A DNA stretch of 64,000 bases from Nipponacmea schrenckii (GCA_030562195.1 JAUJPP010000012.1:10788001-10852000); one strand, 5' to 3'. Positions 12,701-24,829 are shown, counted from the stretch's first letter. The notes: generated from the sequence alone by a model not told the origin. Translations and numbers: made by a program.

Positions 12701-13504
12701 AAAATGTCAATTGACAACGTAATTTGTACGTCTACATAGAGATTAGGGTGATTGAAAGTAACTAGTTACTGTTCAATAAAAGGCACTGGCACAGGGTTAA
12801 AGTTTTGTTTACAGTTATCGTGATGTTAATACTTAGTAAAATAAAGTAGTTTTTGTAAGGTAGATCTGTAAAATAGATACTATGATTAAATTGATTTTAA
12901 TTGATATAAAGTAATTATGAAAAAGTAGTCCTGAAAAAAAAACAATTACTACAGTACATATTCTTCTTATATCTATCACTGTAAAAGATAAAGGTAGTAA
13001 TTATAAAAATTTTTTATCATATGGTCTACATAGAGGAATACCCCATTGTGTTCTATAAATAGATTATCTTTACGGACCGATATCTGACAAACTACTGAAG
13101 CGATTGAGCTAAAATTTTTACTAGATGAGTTTTTTTTTTAATGCCAAATAGAATGGATATAAACTTAATACGTTTCTTGATTGAAATACACCTCGAACGA
13201 TAAGGTTGTCAACCGCCTTAATAGGAATGACAACGTTAATTTCACCAAGTTCATCTAAATCTTCCAAATAATCCTCCATTTTTAAACATCGAAGATCCAC
13301 CAAAGGAATTTGTACTGATTTACATATAGAATTTAAAGTTAAAACTGGTCCCGACCAACTTTAAGTTTTGCATGAAATTAATTTTAAATACATTTAAGGT
13401 AATTCTATGTGGTGCATAACAAATATAAAATTAAGTTATAAGTTAATATTTTTCGGGCAGAATAGAATTAAATTAGGCTTAATTTCATTTGGTGCATACG
13501 GGCC
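9774..13504. mobile_element. TIR element B, 3.7 kb, with the same ends as element A
   Basis: GGCCCGTATGCACCAAAT at 9774-9791 is repeated inverted at about 13487-13504, and subterminal sequence matches element A. The interior holds a decayed Tc1/mariner transposase (10051-10651) and about 2.5 kb of AT-rich non-coding DNA. The Tc1 copy may be a separate nested insertion, since its conserved-looking terminal sequence near 11000-11045 (TTTTTGGCCACCGCTC) is unlike the element ends. The right end lies only 75 bp past the stop codon of the oxidoreductase gene. Confidence 0.55.
10051..10651 (-). pseudogene. Tc1/mariner-family transposase, frameshifted and N-terminally decayed
   Basis: The family signature of a Tc1 DDE transposase is split over two reading frames. 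One frame (10127-10651) carries ARRYRDEIMQPVVVPFI and then DNARPHTA, which contains the second catalytic Asp. After a frameshift near 10255-10275, the other frame (10051 to about 10270) carries SPDMNPIEHLWD, where the third catalytic acid normally lies, and ends in the usual NAHGGHTRY tail. The N-terminal paired-type DNA-binding domain is not recognisable. The element is dead. GC content is higher than in its surroundings, as expected for a younger invader. Confidence 0.9.
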
Positions 13505-13579
13505 AATACATATGCAATTTCTGACAAAATCTGATACCCTGTAAAAAGGTGAGTAGCTATGACAGAACAGTAAATGTAT

Positions 13580-16500
13580 TCAGTCTGTGTCGAGGTTGAC
13601 CGGTGTATTTAATTCTATAGATCTTCTACCAGCTTCAATTAATTTATAAACTTCTAAAATATCTTCTTTATTTACTTCTAACTTACATTTACCTGCAATA
13701 TACAGTCATTAAATAAGTAATAAATGAAACTCCATTTCAGGGCTATATAATATATAAATAGTCATGAAAATAACTACAACTGTTACCACTACAAAATTCG
13801 AGTGAAGACTCACCCTGTATAGCATCCAGAAAATGTTCCAATTCATTTTTATAAGCTTGGAAATATCTTTGAGTAAAACAGAGATCAATACCAGGAACTG
13901 TAAACTGATCAATGGTAGACATTTGAAATAGATCGACAGCTTTGTTTCTTACTTGCAACACACCTCTATCACATAATACCTGCAAAACATAGATACATGT
14001 ACTTTCTTCTTCCCTGATTTTGAAAGGACATACTTTACAAGCCACATGTAGCTTATCTAAAACAAGATTCGCTATTACACATTTGCTTATTAAAGGGCGA
14101 TACCATGGTCGACTTTTAAGTGGATAAACATTCAGTGGATCTGTGCAAACGAAAGCTTATCACATCCATGTCAGTCGAAAAATAAGTTTTCGTTTGGGGA
14201 AAAATCGAAAAAAAGTGCCGTGACAGAGTATGCATGTTGAAATTACGAAACATAACAGCTGCAGACAGGTAAGTACCTCCAGTGCAGCCTTTACATCTCT
14301 GATAGTCTGTCAAGGTTTTGGCATTACCCCTAATCTGTGCAGTTAAACTCTAGAGGATCGAATAGGTTGGTGGCCGACCCCCTCCTCGGCCAATTTCGAC
14401 CCCAGAGTTATTACGAAAACGTAAATGTTCTGTGTCTTTAAAATTTCGAGAAAATAAATCGACGTTGAAGTTCAACCCGAATTGCTTCGTCTGAAACTGT
14501 AAGTGCCATGGGAAGAGGCTGTAAATTTTGAACATGTTTTTAGTTCTTATAACACTGACCTCTGTTCTTTGATCATATCCAAAAGATGCCTGTCTCCCAT
14601 TATCAATAACACACAAAGCACCATTTTGAAACTGAAGAGTTACAAGGACTAATTCACTGTCGTATTTGGCTACTTCAGGGTTAAAGGTGGTTTGACTGAT
14701 ATGAATACTGGATGGTTTAGAGTTTATAAGCCATCGAACCAAATCTAAATCATGTATGGTTGAATCGGTTAGAATGCCACCTAAAATATATTAATAAATT
14801 ACATTGCTTGTGAATCTTTGTATCCCCTGAACAAAAAATTCCCGGTCAAAAATGTCATGCAAGTAAGTCAGTTATTGAGTTCAATTGGTTGGATGTGAAA
14901 ATTTATAGAAGATTCAAATAATCTAAGAAATGTCTATTTTTCACATTTGGTATTTGCTTCTACAAATGATAACTTTACAAACCCTTATTACTCCTATAAT
15001 AGTCTATGGTTGGTGCTGTGACGTCATGACTAGAAATTTTTACTAATCGGGGATTGCCTAATACAGTGTTATCTAATTTATCTTTCAGAACCTTTAAACT
15101 CGGATCAAAACGCCTAAAGAACAGAAAAAAAAGTTCTGAAAATACTTGCATACTAAGTATTATTGTTATGGTAAACAGCTGACTTACAGGTTATTATAGA
15201 TTATTATTGTAACGGTAAATAACTGACGAACAGATAATTGTAACGTTAAATAACTGACTTAAAGAATATTCTTGTAGCGGTAAATAATTAACATACAGAT
15301 TGGTATCGTAGCAAATAACTGACTTAATGATTCTTATTGCAGTGGTAAACAATTGAGTTACAGATTGTTAGAGTCGCGGTAAAGCAACTGAGTTACAAAC
15401 TGTTGTAGCGTTAAACAACTGAAAAACAGGTTATCATTATAGCGGTAAAACAACAGTTTTGGATTGCTATCGTAGTGGTAAACAACTGACTTACAGATTG
15501 TTATCTTAGTGGTAAACAACTAACCTATGGATAATTGTTGTAGCGGTAAACAATTGAATAACTGAATATTATTGTAGTTTTAAACAATTGAATAACTGAA
15601 TATTATTGTAGTGTTAAACAATTAATACAGATTATATTGTAGGTAAACAATGAATAACAATATTATTGTAGTGTTAAACAATTGAATAACTGAATATTAT
15701 TGTAGTGTTAAACAATTGAATAACTGAATATTATTGTAGTGTTAAACAATTGAATAACAGATTATTATTGTAATGCTAAACAACAGACTTACAGATTATT
15801 ATTGTAAGCGCTAAACAACAGACTTACAGATTATTATTGTAGCGGTAAACAATTGAATAACTGAATACTATTGTAGTTTTAAAAATTGAATAACTGAATA
15901 TTATTGTAGTTTAAAATAATTGAATAAATGAATATTATTGTAGTGTTAAACAATTGAATAACTGAATATTTATTGTAGCAGTAAACAACAGACTTACAGA
16001 TTATTATTGTAGTGTTAAACAATTGAATAACTGAATATTATTGTAGTTTAAAACAATTGAATAAATGAATATTATTGTAGTGTTAAACAATTGAATAACT
16101 GAATATTTATTGTAGCAGTAAACAACAGAATTACAGATTATTATCGTAGTGTTAAAAAATTGAATAACTGAATATTTATTGTAGCAGTAAACAACAGACT
16201 TACAGATTATTATTGTAGTGTTAAACAATTGAATAACTGAATATTATTGTAGTGTTAAACAATTGAATAACTGAATATTTATTGTAGCAGTAAACAACAG
16301 ACTTACAGATTATTATTGTAGTGTTTAACAATGGAATAACTGAATATTATTGTAGTGTTAAACAATTGAATAACTGAATATTTATTGTAGCAGTAAACAA
16401 CAGACTTACAGATTATTATTGTAGTGTTAAACAATGGAATAACTGAATATTATTGTAGTGTTAAACAATTGAATAACTGAATATTATTGTAGTAGTAAAC

Positions 16501-19500
16501 AACAGACTTACAGATTATTATTGTAGTGTTAAACAATGGAATAACTGAATACTATTGTAGTTTTAAAAATTGAATAACTGAATATTATTGTAGTTTAAAA
16601 CAATTGAATAAATGAATATTATTGTAGTGTTAAACAATTGAATAACTGAATATTTATTGTAGCAGTAAACAACAGACTTACAGATTATTATTGTAGTGTT
16701 AAACAATTGAATAACTGAATATTATTGTAGTTTAAAACAATTGAATAAATGAATATTATTGTAGTGTTAAACAATTGAATAACTGAATATTTATTGTAGC
16801 AGTAAACAACAGACTTACAGATTATTATTGTAGTGTTAAACAATTGAATAACTGAATATTTATTGTAGCAGTAAACAACAGACTTACAGATTATTATTGT
16901 AGTGTTAAACAATTGAATAACTGAATATTATTGTAGTGTTAAACAATTGAATAACTGAATATTTATTGTAGCAGTAAACAACAGACTTACAGATTATTAT
17001 TGTAGTGTTAAACAATGGAATAACTGAATATTATTGTAGTGTTAAACAATTATTTCCCTTATAACATTTCGCTGAAGAATAACAGCTTACCTGTGAAATG
17101 CACAAAACAGATGTTTATTAAACTTTTCAGCCAAATCATAACACTGTTTTGTTGTATCTATATTTGATGTTATTGGTTTCTCACAGAAAATATGTTTACC
17201 TTGAAAATAACGATAGCTTGTAAGGCAAGGTAACATACGCCCACACATCACCATTGTTAATTTTTTTTTCTTTGATTTATAACATCCAAATATACAAACA
17301 AACCCTTCACCTAAAATCGTCAATTTCTAACATGACCAAACCGTTCATCGGAACATTGTCAAATTCGAACTTGACCACAAGTTTCATCAAAGTTCATTGA
17401 AACTTGTAGCACCCACAATCAAACTGTTACTTGACTTTACTAAATCAAGGGCAATAACTCAAAAACCGTTCATCGAAAAATCATCAAATTCGAAATTGAC
17501 CAATGCCAATGCTCACGTTACATCAAAAATGTGTTGATAATCAATATTAAGGAATAATTTATAATATTGTTTATTAACGATGTGTTCACTGCTACCACCA
17601 GCTTGACATAGTTCCTACTAATACATTATGCAAATTCAATTAAGATAGAATGGAGTTGTACGTCACGCCCTACTCTTCTGAACTAATGTACTTTTTTTTT
17701 ATATCTAACCTAAAACGATCAGAAAATTCTGTCAAATAGCATCAAATCGTCAGCGAAGAAATGATATCCAGTGTGGTCTCAGATACGCGGCAAGCAAAAT
17801 CACCCTATTTTTCACCACAGTTTTCGAGAAATACACCACGATTTATGGGCAATAAAATTAAACATTATCTCATCGGAGCTGTTTAAATCTAAAAGAAACA
17901 AGGATTTGCCGCTAATATCCGTGTCATTGATGTTACCTGCCTGCAGGGATCTGTTAATGAAATCTTCATGAGTATCAGTAGACGAAGCGATTATTACAGC
18001 ATCTACACTGTAAGAGAAATAATTGCATTCATATTCATAAAACCCATCGTGTCCCATTCGTCATATTTGTCAAAACTCATATTCTGGATTATACGATGGA
18101 ATAAAACCTTTCTTTGGGTCGTTTTGGGGTTCGTATTCATAGCCCTATTTGTTATTAAAAAAAGTTTGAATAATAGTATTACTGTAAGGCTAGAAATTAA
18201 TGCGTCAACAAATTAATGCGACATGGGGTATAGAGACTAAAATGCGAGTACAAATTAATGCGATCCGTGTAAACATCTTTTGTTTTTTTAACGCCATTGA
18301 TTACTAATCAGTTTCAAATTTAGAGATAATTACCTAATTACTTAATCCCACCCGGTCTCAATTTAAATACTATATATCGATATTCACTAATGTCAGCCAT
18401 ATTTTAACTCCATAAACTTCACTTGGGAATATGTATTTAAAAATGTGGATACAAATTAATGCGATCGCGAATAGGTCGCATTTAACGCATTAATTTCTAT
18501 CTCGCAATAATTTGTAGCTTTACAGTATATATTTTTAAAAAATCGGTTGAAATCAATTGACCGAAGAATGTGTGGAGGTGTGAAATCAACACCTATTTAA
18601 CAAACATTTTCCAAGTCGATAATTACAAGAAGGCGAACGATTCATTAACATTTAACAAGTTCACCTACATATTACAAAGACAACGACCTCTACAATTATT
18701 CTATAGAAATACAGCATCGGTAAACAGGATTAATCATTGATGATTTCATTGGATGCGTTCACAACATGGTCTAAAAGGCCATGATAAAGCTACAGTTCGC
18801 AGTTCTTATGTCCCTGATTCATTAAATAATCGAAAGCGATCTATTGGGCTTGAAAGTTTTCAACAATCTGCATATCTGCACATGAGAAAGTAAACAATCT
18901 ATATATTATAATTTTTAAATTGCAGCGCATTAAGTTTCTGAAAAGTGTTTAAGGTAGTTGAAATTGAGGTGTCCAACAGTCTGTAGATATACAGACGACT
19001 ATATGATTTCAATACCTGGAATCATTTAAAACATCAGTATATTTATCAGGTGATGTGTACTTGATAGGAAGGTTGTAGTTCTTCAGATACTTCCCAGCTT
19101 CCATAACATTATTTCTAATAACCCATTTCACGTCAGTTCTTGGTGACATCATACAGTTCTTGAGGTGTATCGAACCTAATAAATATAAATAAGCAATACT
19201 GTGGAAGAAAAAGTTCCAGTTGCACTTCAGATCTATATAAGCATCTGTGAGACAATCTACATGCCACCGTCGTCCGAGAGACTGTAAGTTTTAGAGGTAC
19301 GTGAGTTAATCTTTGAGTGAAAAACTTTGTTGACAATCGGAATATCGACGCCATTTTTGTTGTTATTGTTAAACCATGGCGGGCAATGGCCAAAATCAAA
19401 ATGCAGAGGCTCCGCAAGCTGAAGTTCAACAAATTAACATTCATAATCCCAGTCAGAACAAAAATTCAGTTTGGCCTTCTACCGGACAAAGTTGACCTTT

Positions 19501-22500
19501 CGGTGGACAAAGGTGAAAATTTTAAGACTTGGAAAGAAAGATGGGATATTTTTGCCGATGTCAACAACCTAAGTGTTCTGCCAAATAACACACAAGTTTC
19601 TTTACTGAACGCGGCGTTAGCAGACTAATCATTGAAAATTCTTAGGAATTTGTCACTCACAGACGCTCAGAGAAGACAGCCCAACGAAATATTACGTGCT
19701 TTAGAAATGTATGCACTAGGAAACCTCAACGAAGTTGTAGAAACATTCCATTTCAACACCCGCGAACAAGAAGTGAATGAAACTTTCGACGATTATCTAA
19801 CGGAAATCAAAGGACTTTTAAAAACTTGCAATTTTCCTGAGGACCTTCACATCGCCTCATACGTGATAGAATAATTGTAGGTATACACAGCAGTGCTGTT
19901 CGTATACTTCTTCTAGCCAAATCCTCTGGATTAACTTTAACAAAAGCAATCGACATTTGCCGTTCACAGGAGTCGTCGGCTCAGCAAGCTTCCGAGATTG
20001 AAGGCTGCAATGGTATTAATCGTGTCTCGCGATATAAGAACGTCAAGACCAAAGCGAACCAACAACCTTCCATAGCTAAATCACTCTCCACGCCAATGTC
20101 CTGCTTACGGTAAAACCTGTTCCATATGTAAAAGCGTGGGTCATTTCAAGAACAGTCCACACTGCAACAGCGTACAGATATATCCGATCCAGCATTTTAC
20201 GGACATCCAGTCATGGGGATGATGAGTTTATCATAACCATCCAAATCAACCAATGACCATTTGATGCCTGTCTGGACACAGGGTCTGTCGTCACAGCTAT
20301 GGGAACTGATACCTTTCGATTTACTGTTTACACTACACAACTATTTTCACCAGATCGTCCTTTAGTTGGAGCAAATGGTGAAAATCTACAGTGTGAAGGA
20401 TACTTCGACGCCAGCATAACAGCCTATAACAACACCATACAGCAACGAATGTATGTCATCGTAGGTATGGTTGGTATCATATTGGGTCGACCAGCGTTAC
20501 GTGCGTTCGGACTAATCCCAGAAAGTTGGATCAAATCTGTAATGTCGCCTGGAAATAATATTTCTTCCGAACTTCAAGCCACATTGGTAAGGTCATATCC
20601 AAGTGTCTTTGATGATCAACTTAAGGATATGAAAGGTGAAACTTTAAAGATCCAGTTGACGCCAGGTTCGAAACCTTTTTCAGTTCATACACCTCGCAGA
20701 ATTCCGATTCCCCTTCGAGATAAACTGAAACAAAAGTTGGATGATATGGTGCAACAAGGTGTCATCACTCCTGTTACGGAACCCTCAGAATGGTGCCACC
20801 CAATTGTGGTCACACCAAAAAGAATTCCACAGATGTTCGTATATGCATAGACCTTACCAAGCTCAACAAGTACATTGTGCGTGAGCGTTACCAATCATTT
20901 ACCCCCCATGAAGCTGTATCATCTATTCCATCACATGAAGCCCGTGTATTTAGCAAAGTAGGTGCTTTGACAGGTTATTGGCAAGTTAAACTCTCCAAGA
21001 AAGACTCACATTACACAACGTTCATTACTCCCTTTGGACGTTATAAATGTCCCAAAGCACCCTATGGTATTAGCAACATATCGGAACATTACGATAGACG
21101 TATGGATGACCTAGAAGGAGTCGTCAAAATAGTTGATGACATCGTCATTTATGGCCAAGATGTTCAACAACACAATCAACGTCTACATGCATTCCTTCCA
21201 AGACCATGGTGTCAATTTGGTGTACAGTCAGTACCATTTTGTGGTTACATTTTGAGATCCAACGGATATGAAATCAGTCCAGAATTGACAAGAGCCGTAA
21301 AAGACTTTCCACGACCTAGCAACATTACTGATGTCCGTTCATTTTTTGGACTGGTAAATCAATTAGCCGATTTTTCATCCGACATAGCTGATGCTATGCA
21401 GCCATTACGTCCCTTGCTGAAACCTAAGAACGACTTCGTTTGGAATCAGGAACAAGAGGACTCGTTTACGGCTGCCAAAGAACTGCTAACATCAACTCCT
21501 GTCTTAGCTTATTTCGACCCATCAAAACCAACCCAATTGAGAGTAGACGCTTCTCGTCTCAATGGTTTAGGCTTAGCTCTTACACAGACTCAAGCTGATG
21601 GAACCTGTCGTCTAATACAAGCTGCTTCTAGATTTCTTACACCAACAGAATCCCGGTATGCCATGATCGAGATTGAAGCCCTCGGTGCTGCCTGGGCAGT
21701 GAAGAAATGCCACATATTTTACATGGATTGCCACATTTTGATCTTATTATTGATCATAAACCTTTGGTCCCCATCTTTAATCAGTACAGGATCGATGAAA
21801 TCGACAACCCAAGGCTTCAACGTCTTAGAATGAAGTTAACTCCATATAATTTCACAGCCATATGGACCAGTGGGAAATCTCATCAAGCAGGAGATGCATT
21901 ATCTCGTTCTCGAATAGACCAACCAAATGATGATGACATAGTTGACCAAGATGACTCAGAATCTCTCGTCAACCTCATCATGTCGGTCAGAGACCAAGAA
22001 GATAAGCTATCTATCCCACTATCCAAAGTTAAAGAGGTTTCATTAAAAGATCAACAAATGGTGAAATTGAAAAACATAATCTTGCAAGGATGGCCTGACA
22101 CTAAACAGCAATTACCCGAACTAGTTCGTGAATTTTGGCCTGTTAGATCAAGTCTTTCCATCCTCATAAAGGCATGTCAATTTTGTCAAGTCACACAACC
22201 GTCTCAGTCTAAGGAACCAATTCAACCTCATGAAGTTCCTACTCAACCTTGGAAGAAGATAGGTACAGACCTTTTCCAGTATGGCACAGAGAATTACATG
22301 GTTGTAGTAGACTACATGTCCTTTTGGCCTGAATTATACATTCTACACAAGGACACAACCGCGAAATCAGTCATTTATGCCTTACAAGAATCATTCTCTC
22401 AATTTGGCATTCCAGATGAAGTATTTTCCGACAACGGGACTCAGTTTACTTCCAAAGCCTTTAAACAGTTTGCAGACCAATGGGAATTCAGACACAACAC

Positions 22501-24040
22501 TTCCAGTCCGAGATACCCACAGTCAAACGGCAAAGCCGAAGCTGCTATTAAAGCTATGAAGAATATTGTCCGCAAATGTCGCAAGAATAAAAAGTTGGAT
22601 ATGGTCAAACTTCGTAAAGGATTAATTGCCTTTCGTAATTCCCCGCTATTAGGAGGGAAATCACCAGCAGAACTTTTCCTTGGCCGTCGTCTCAACGATT
22701 CACTTCCTCGCCATCCAGAATCATTTAAGGAAAAATGGATGATGCCAGACAAAGAAGTAAAAAGACGGCAGAATCATGCTACTGAAAAGTCCACCCACAG
22801 TTACAACAAAAGAACATATCCTTTACGTAAATTGAATGCTGGTAGTCACGTACACATCCAGCATCATTCATCAAAACGATGGACAGTTAAAGGCAAGATC
22901 GTCAAAATTCTTCCTCACAGATCATATTTAGTCCAGTTGCCAGATGGTAAAAAATTTCAACGCAACCGACAACAACTTAAACCGTACACTTGGATGCCTT
23001 TCCCTTCAGGAACAGGGGGAGGTGGAGGTCATCATAATTCTCAGCGTAATCTTCAACAAGATCAAGAAGCAAGTGCTCCTGAAATTGAACGTCATCCGCC
23101 GGTTCCAGTTCAAAAGAAGAGAGAACAAAGAACTAGTAAATATGGAAGACGAATTCGGAAACCTGCTAGATTCAAAGACTTTGTGACAGATTATTAGTAA
23201 AATGCATAATAATCTGGGGGAGGTGTGAGACAATCGAACGCAGTTGCTTCCCTGTATCGACTCTCTGGTCGAAAGAGATAGACTTGTTTTGATTACGTCA
23301 GTTTTACGTTTGCTTTCCTTCTGTTTACATCTTACATAAATATCTCTCTGTAATCTTGACGATGTGTGCTAATAAATATTAAAACCTACTCTTCATCGAG
23401 CATAACAGCATCTGAATATCTATTATTATTATACATATAAGAGGAAGTGTCTGTGTGTGTGTGTGTGTGGATGCATATTCCTTGAAATGCAAAGATGTGA
23501 ACCCGTGTCTTTGTTTACGCATTCGTTGTTTACTTTGTCAAAAAAACCACTGAAGACTGCCGAGTGAAACGGCATAATTTTCTTTCATTTACTTTGGCTA
23601 TTAGTAGATTTACCAACGGTTATCAAGTACACGAAGGCCGGTGACAAATTGTTTTTGGATAACCATGTCTACAATTTAAACCAATAGAATGCCTCTCAAA
23701 TATTCGCCGACGATATTTTTAACTTTTAAGTACTGAATGTTCAAGTGACTGGTGAATAACCCCGGGTGAAGCCGGAATAAGCGCTAGTACACAAATATGA
23801 GGCGCATCGGAGAATAGATATATTTATAATTTTATATTAATAATGAGATCATAGGCGGTTCTATAGATGTACTGATTTATCATCAATGATAAAAAAACAT
23901 GATAATATACAACCGATATAAAGTTAATAGCGTCTAGAGGGGTGATATATGGATACAAACCTATTGATTTATTCAAACGAAAAGATGAACTTACCCATGC
24001 GGCCCATGCCTATTATGGCTATACCTATTCGTCTGTTCAT
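13580..24040 (-). CDS. Gfo/Idh/MocA-family NAD(P)-dependent oxidoreductase (inositol 2-dehydrogenase / YrbE-like), complete
   Basis: Exons on the minus strand: 24040-23995, 19175-19016, 18007-17937, 17199-17091, 15113-14983, 14780-14560, 13979-13814 and 13692-13580. Together they give 1017 nt, 338 aa, with frame kept at every GT-AG junction. Seen: an N-terminal Rossmann motif IGIAIIGMGRMG (residues 5-16), then DAVIIASSTDTH, then the EKP motif (99-101, with the candidate catalytic Lys100), then GGILTDSTIHDLDL with Asp178 and His182. This is the Lys/Asp/His set expected of inositol dehydrogenases. Length and motif spacing are normal for the family, which oxidises cyclitols or sugars in the cytosol using NAD(P). 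The true substrate cannot be read from sequence. The introns are loaded with repeats: a minisatellite in intron 15114-17090, a dispersed element and SINE piece in 17200-17936, a MITE in 18008-19015, and a Gypsy element in 19176-23994. Confidence 0.93.
15160..17051. repeat. Intronic minisatellite, roughly 35-75 bp units, about 1.9 kb
   Basis: Imperfect tandem units are built on 'TTATTGTAGTGTTAAACAAT', 'TGAATAACTGAATA' and 'AACAACAGACTTACAGATTA'. The left third (15160-15640) is diverged. The right part is nearly uniform, with a compound higher-order pattern in which a short unit alternates with one carrying GCAGTAAACAACAGACTTACAG. It fills almost all of one intron of the oxidoreductase gene. 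Short antisense open frames inside it are by-products of the repeat. Confidence 0.95.
17212..17516 (+). mobile_element. Dispersed molluscan element, copy 4 (truncated)
   Basis: It starts GATAGCTTGTAAGGCAAGG, followed by 'AACATACGCCCAC', the same end as copy 2. It then has core units with 'CAAGGGCAATAACTC' and 'AAACCGTTCATCG'. The ACGG microsatellite end is absent. It sits 12 bp upstream (gene sense) of the splice acceptor of the oxidoreductase exon 17199-17091. Confidence 0.6.
17648..17682 (-). repeat. SINE tail fragment
   Basis: GAATGGAGTTGTACG followed by CTACTCTTCTG is the reverse complement of the 3' part of the SINE at 7944-8312. It lies within an intron of the oxidoreductase gene. It is short and diverged. 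Confidence 0.55.
18180..18527. mobile_element. MITE, 348 bp, with long terminal inverted repeats
   Basis: The left end TACTGTAAGGCTAGAAATTAATGCG is matched inverted at the right end (CGCATTAATTTCTATC...GCTTTACAGTA). The outermost bases read TA|CTGTAA...TTACAG|TA, consistent with a TA target duplication of Tc1/mariner type. The motif AAATTAATGCGA recurs four or more times inside, near both ends. No ORF was seen. Confidence 0.75.
19377..20180 (+). pseudogene. Gypsy gag remnant with zinc knuckle
   Basis: An ATG at 19377 opens a Gln/Asn-rich N-terminus (MAGNGQNQNAEAP). The frame then shifts near 19480 into a capsid-like stretch (NFKTWKERWDIFADVNNL). There is a stop at 19626-19628 and a further capsid piece (19632-19874) before more breaks. 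A CCHC knuckle CSICKSVGHFKNSPHC is readable near 20118-20165. At least three inactivating lesions are present. This is nucleocapsid/capsid of a mollusc-resident retrotransposon. Confidence 0.8.
20258..23197 (+). pseudogene. Gypsy pol remnant (protease, RT, RNase H, integrase), frameshifted
   Basis: The protease motif LDTGSVVTAMG is near 20268. Reverse transcriptase follows, with VDD as the catalytic motif at about 21132-21140. The frame shifts between 20800 and 20830 and again near 21705-21725. RNase H (TQLRVDAS, then IDHKPL after the shift) leads into integrase. Integrase retains TDLF, SDNGTQF and the NGKAEAAIK Glu region, but its N-terminal HHCC zinc finger is shortened near 22130-22165 (only CQFCQ remains). 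A Lys/Arg-rich tail ends at 23197. There is also a short internal deletion between RT and the RNase H connection near 21190. It cannot produce a normal polyprotein. Confidence 0.88.
23446..23470. repeat. GT dinucleotide microsatellite
   Basis: A short (GT)n run lies within the first intron of the oxidoreductase gene, between the Gypsy 3' end and exon 1. Confidence 0.8.
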
Positions 24041-24303
24041 GGTGAAAAACAAGACAACGACTGAAAAAGGCAAATAACAGTTTCATTTTACACTATCAGT
24101 AAGTACATTAATAGCTGAACATACTTGAATTCTTTGAATTTAGCACCAGTCCTGAAATTATATACTTTCATAATGAAATACTAACTTATTTATGATTGTT
24201 ATACTTTTGCTATAAATTCATTAAACTCTTCTATTTCACCAATATTTTGTTTTGATTTTCGGGTCTCGTTTTGCTCTTAGGTCTTGTAAGTAGGCAACTT
24301 ACT

Positions 24304-24620
24304 TACGACATAACTTTTTTATATTATTTGGAATTAAAAACCTTATTTTCCACCAATGTGAAAAGTGGGTGATAAGTGGGTAGATTTAAATTAAAGTGGG
24401 TGATAAGTGGGTAGATTTAAATTAAAAATCTTATTTATTTTTTATTTTTTCACCATTGTGGAAAATAAAGTTTTTAAATAAAAACTACCAGACTGTTCAC
24501 CAGCTTTTCACTAAAATACTTTTCACCTTGGTGGAAATACTTTTCACCATGGTGGAAATACTTTTCATCATGGTGGAAAATAAAGTTTTTAATTCAAAAT
24601 AAAAAAATAATTATGTCGTA
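24304..24620. mobile_element. MITE-like inverted-repeat element, about 315 bp
   Basis: TACGACATAAC at the left is matched by GTTATGTCGTA-like sequence at the right. Subterminal 'GAATTAAAAACCTTATTTTCCACCA' type sequence is also inverted at the other end. The interior has a direct duplication of AAGTGGGTGATAAGTGGGTAG and several short palindromic 'TTCACCATGGTGGAAA' units. It lies just upstream of the oxidoreductase start codon (minus-strand gene), so it may sit in or next to that promoter. Confidence 0.6.
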
Positions 24621-24829
24621 TTTGATTTGAGCCACCGCACATATTAACCTAGAAACTAATAATCTTAACTTGCCTATCAATCATAAGAGTAGATTTTATA
24701 TAAATAAGTAGAATGAATGGTGAATTTTGATCATTCGATCAAATTAAATTACATAAAAGTTCGTCAACGGTTCATATTACTACAACATTATATCAGAGCT
24801 GCCAAGTTGGACTGACTAAATATCTTGAG

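Larger units (their letters stand above)
19246..23400 (+). mobile_element. Gypsy-type LTR retrotransposon, decayed, in an oxidoreductase intron
   Basis: The order gag - zinc knuckle - protease - RT - RNase H - integrase identifies the Ty3/Gypsy class. After the integrase stop comes a purine-rich tract (CTGGGGGAGG), then TGTGAGACAATC at 23224, a likely start of the 3' LTR with an AATAAA signal near 23366. The same 12 bases occur at 19246, marking the probable start of the 5' LTR. The rest of the two ends does not align by eye, so the 5' LTR is probably mostly lost. The element is antisense to its host gene and begins about 70 bp from the acceptor of exon 19175-19016. The right boundary is approximate. 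Confidence 0.85.

Noticed and set aside
16004..16912. Two near-identical 74-codon frames (FNTTIIICKSVVYCYNKYSVIQ)
   Set aside because: These are artefacts of the intronic minisatellite period, not a gene family.
15160..17051. CRISPR-like array
   Set aside because: Units are contiguous with no unique spacers, and this is a eukaryotic intron; it is a minisatellite.
22377..23233. Additional frames overlapping the Gypsy integrase on both strands
   Set aside because: Shadows of the integrase reading frame.
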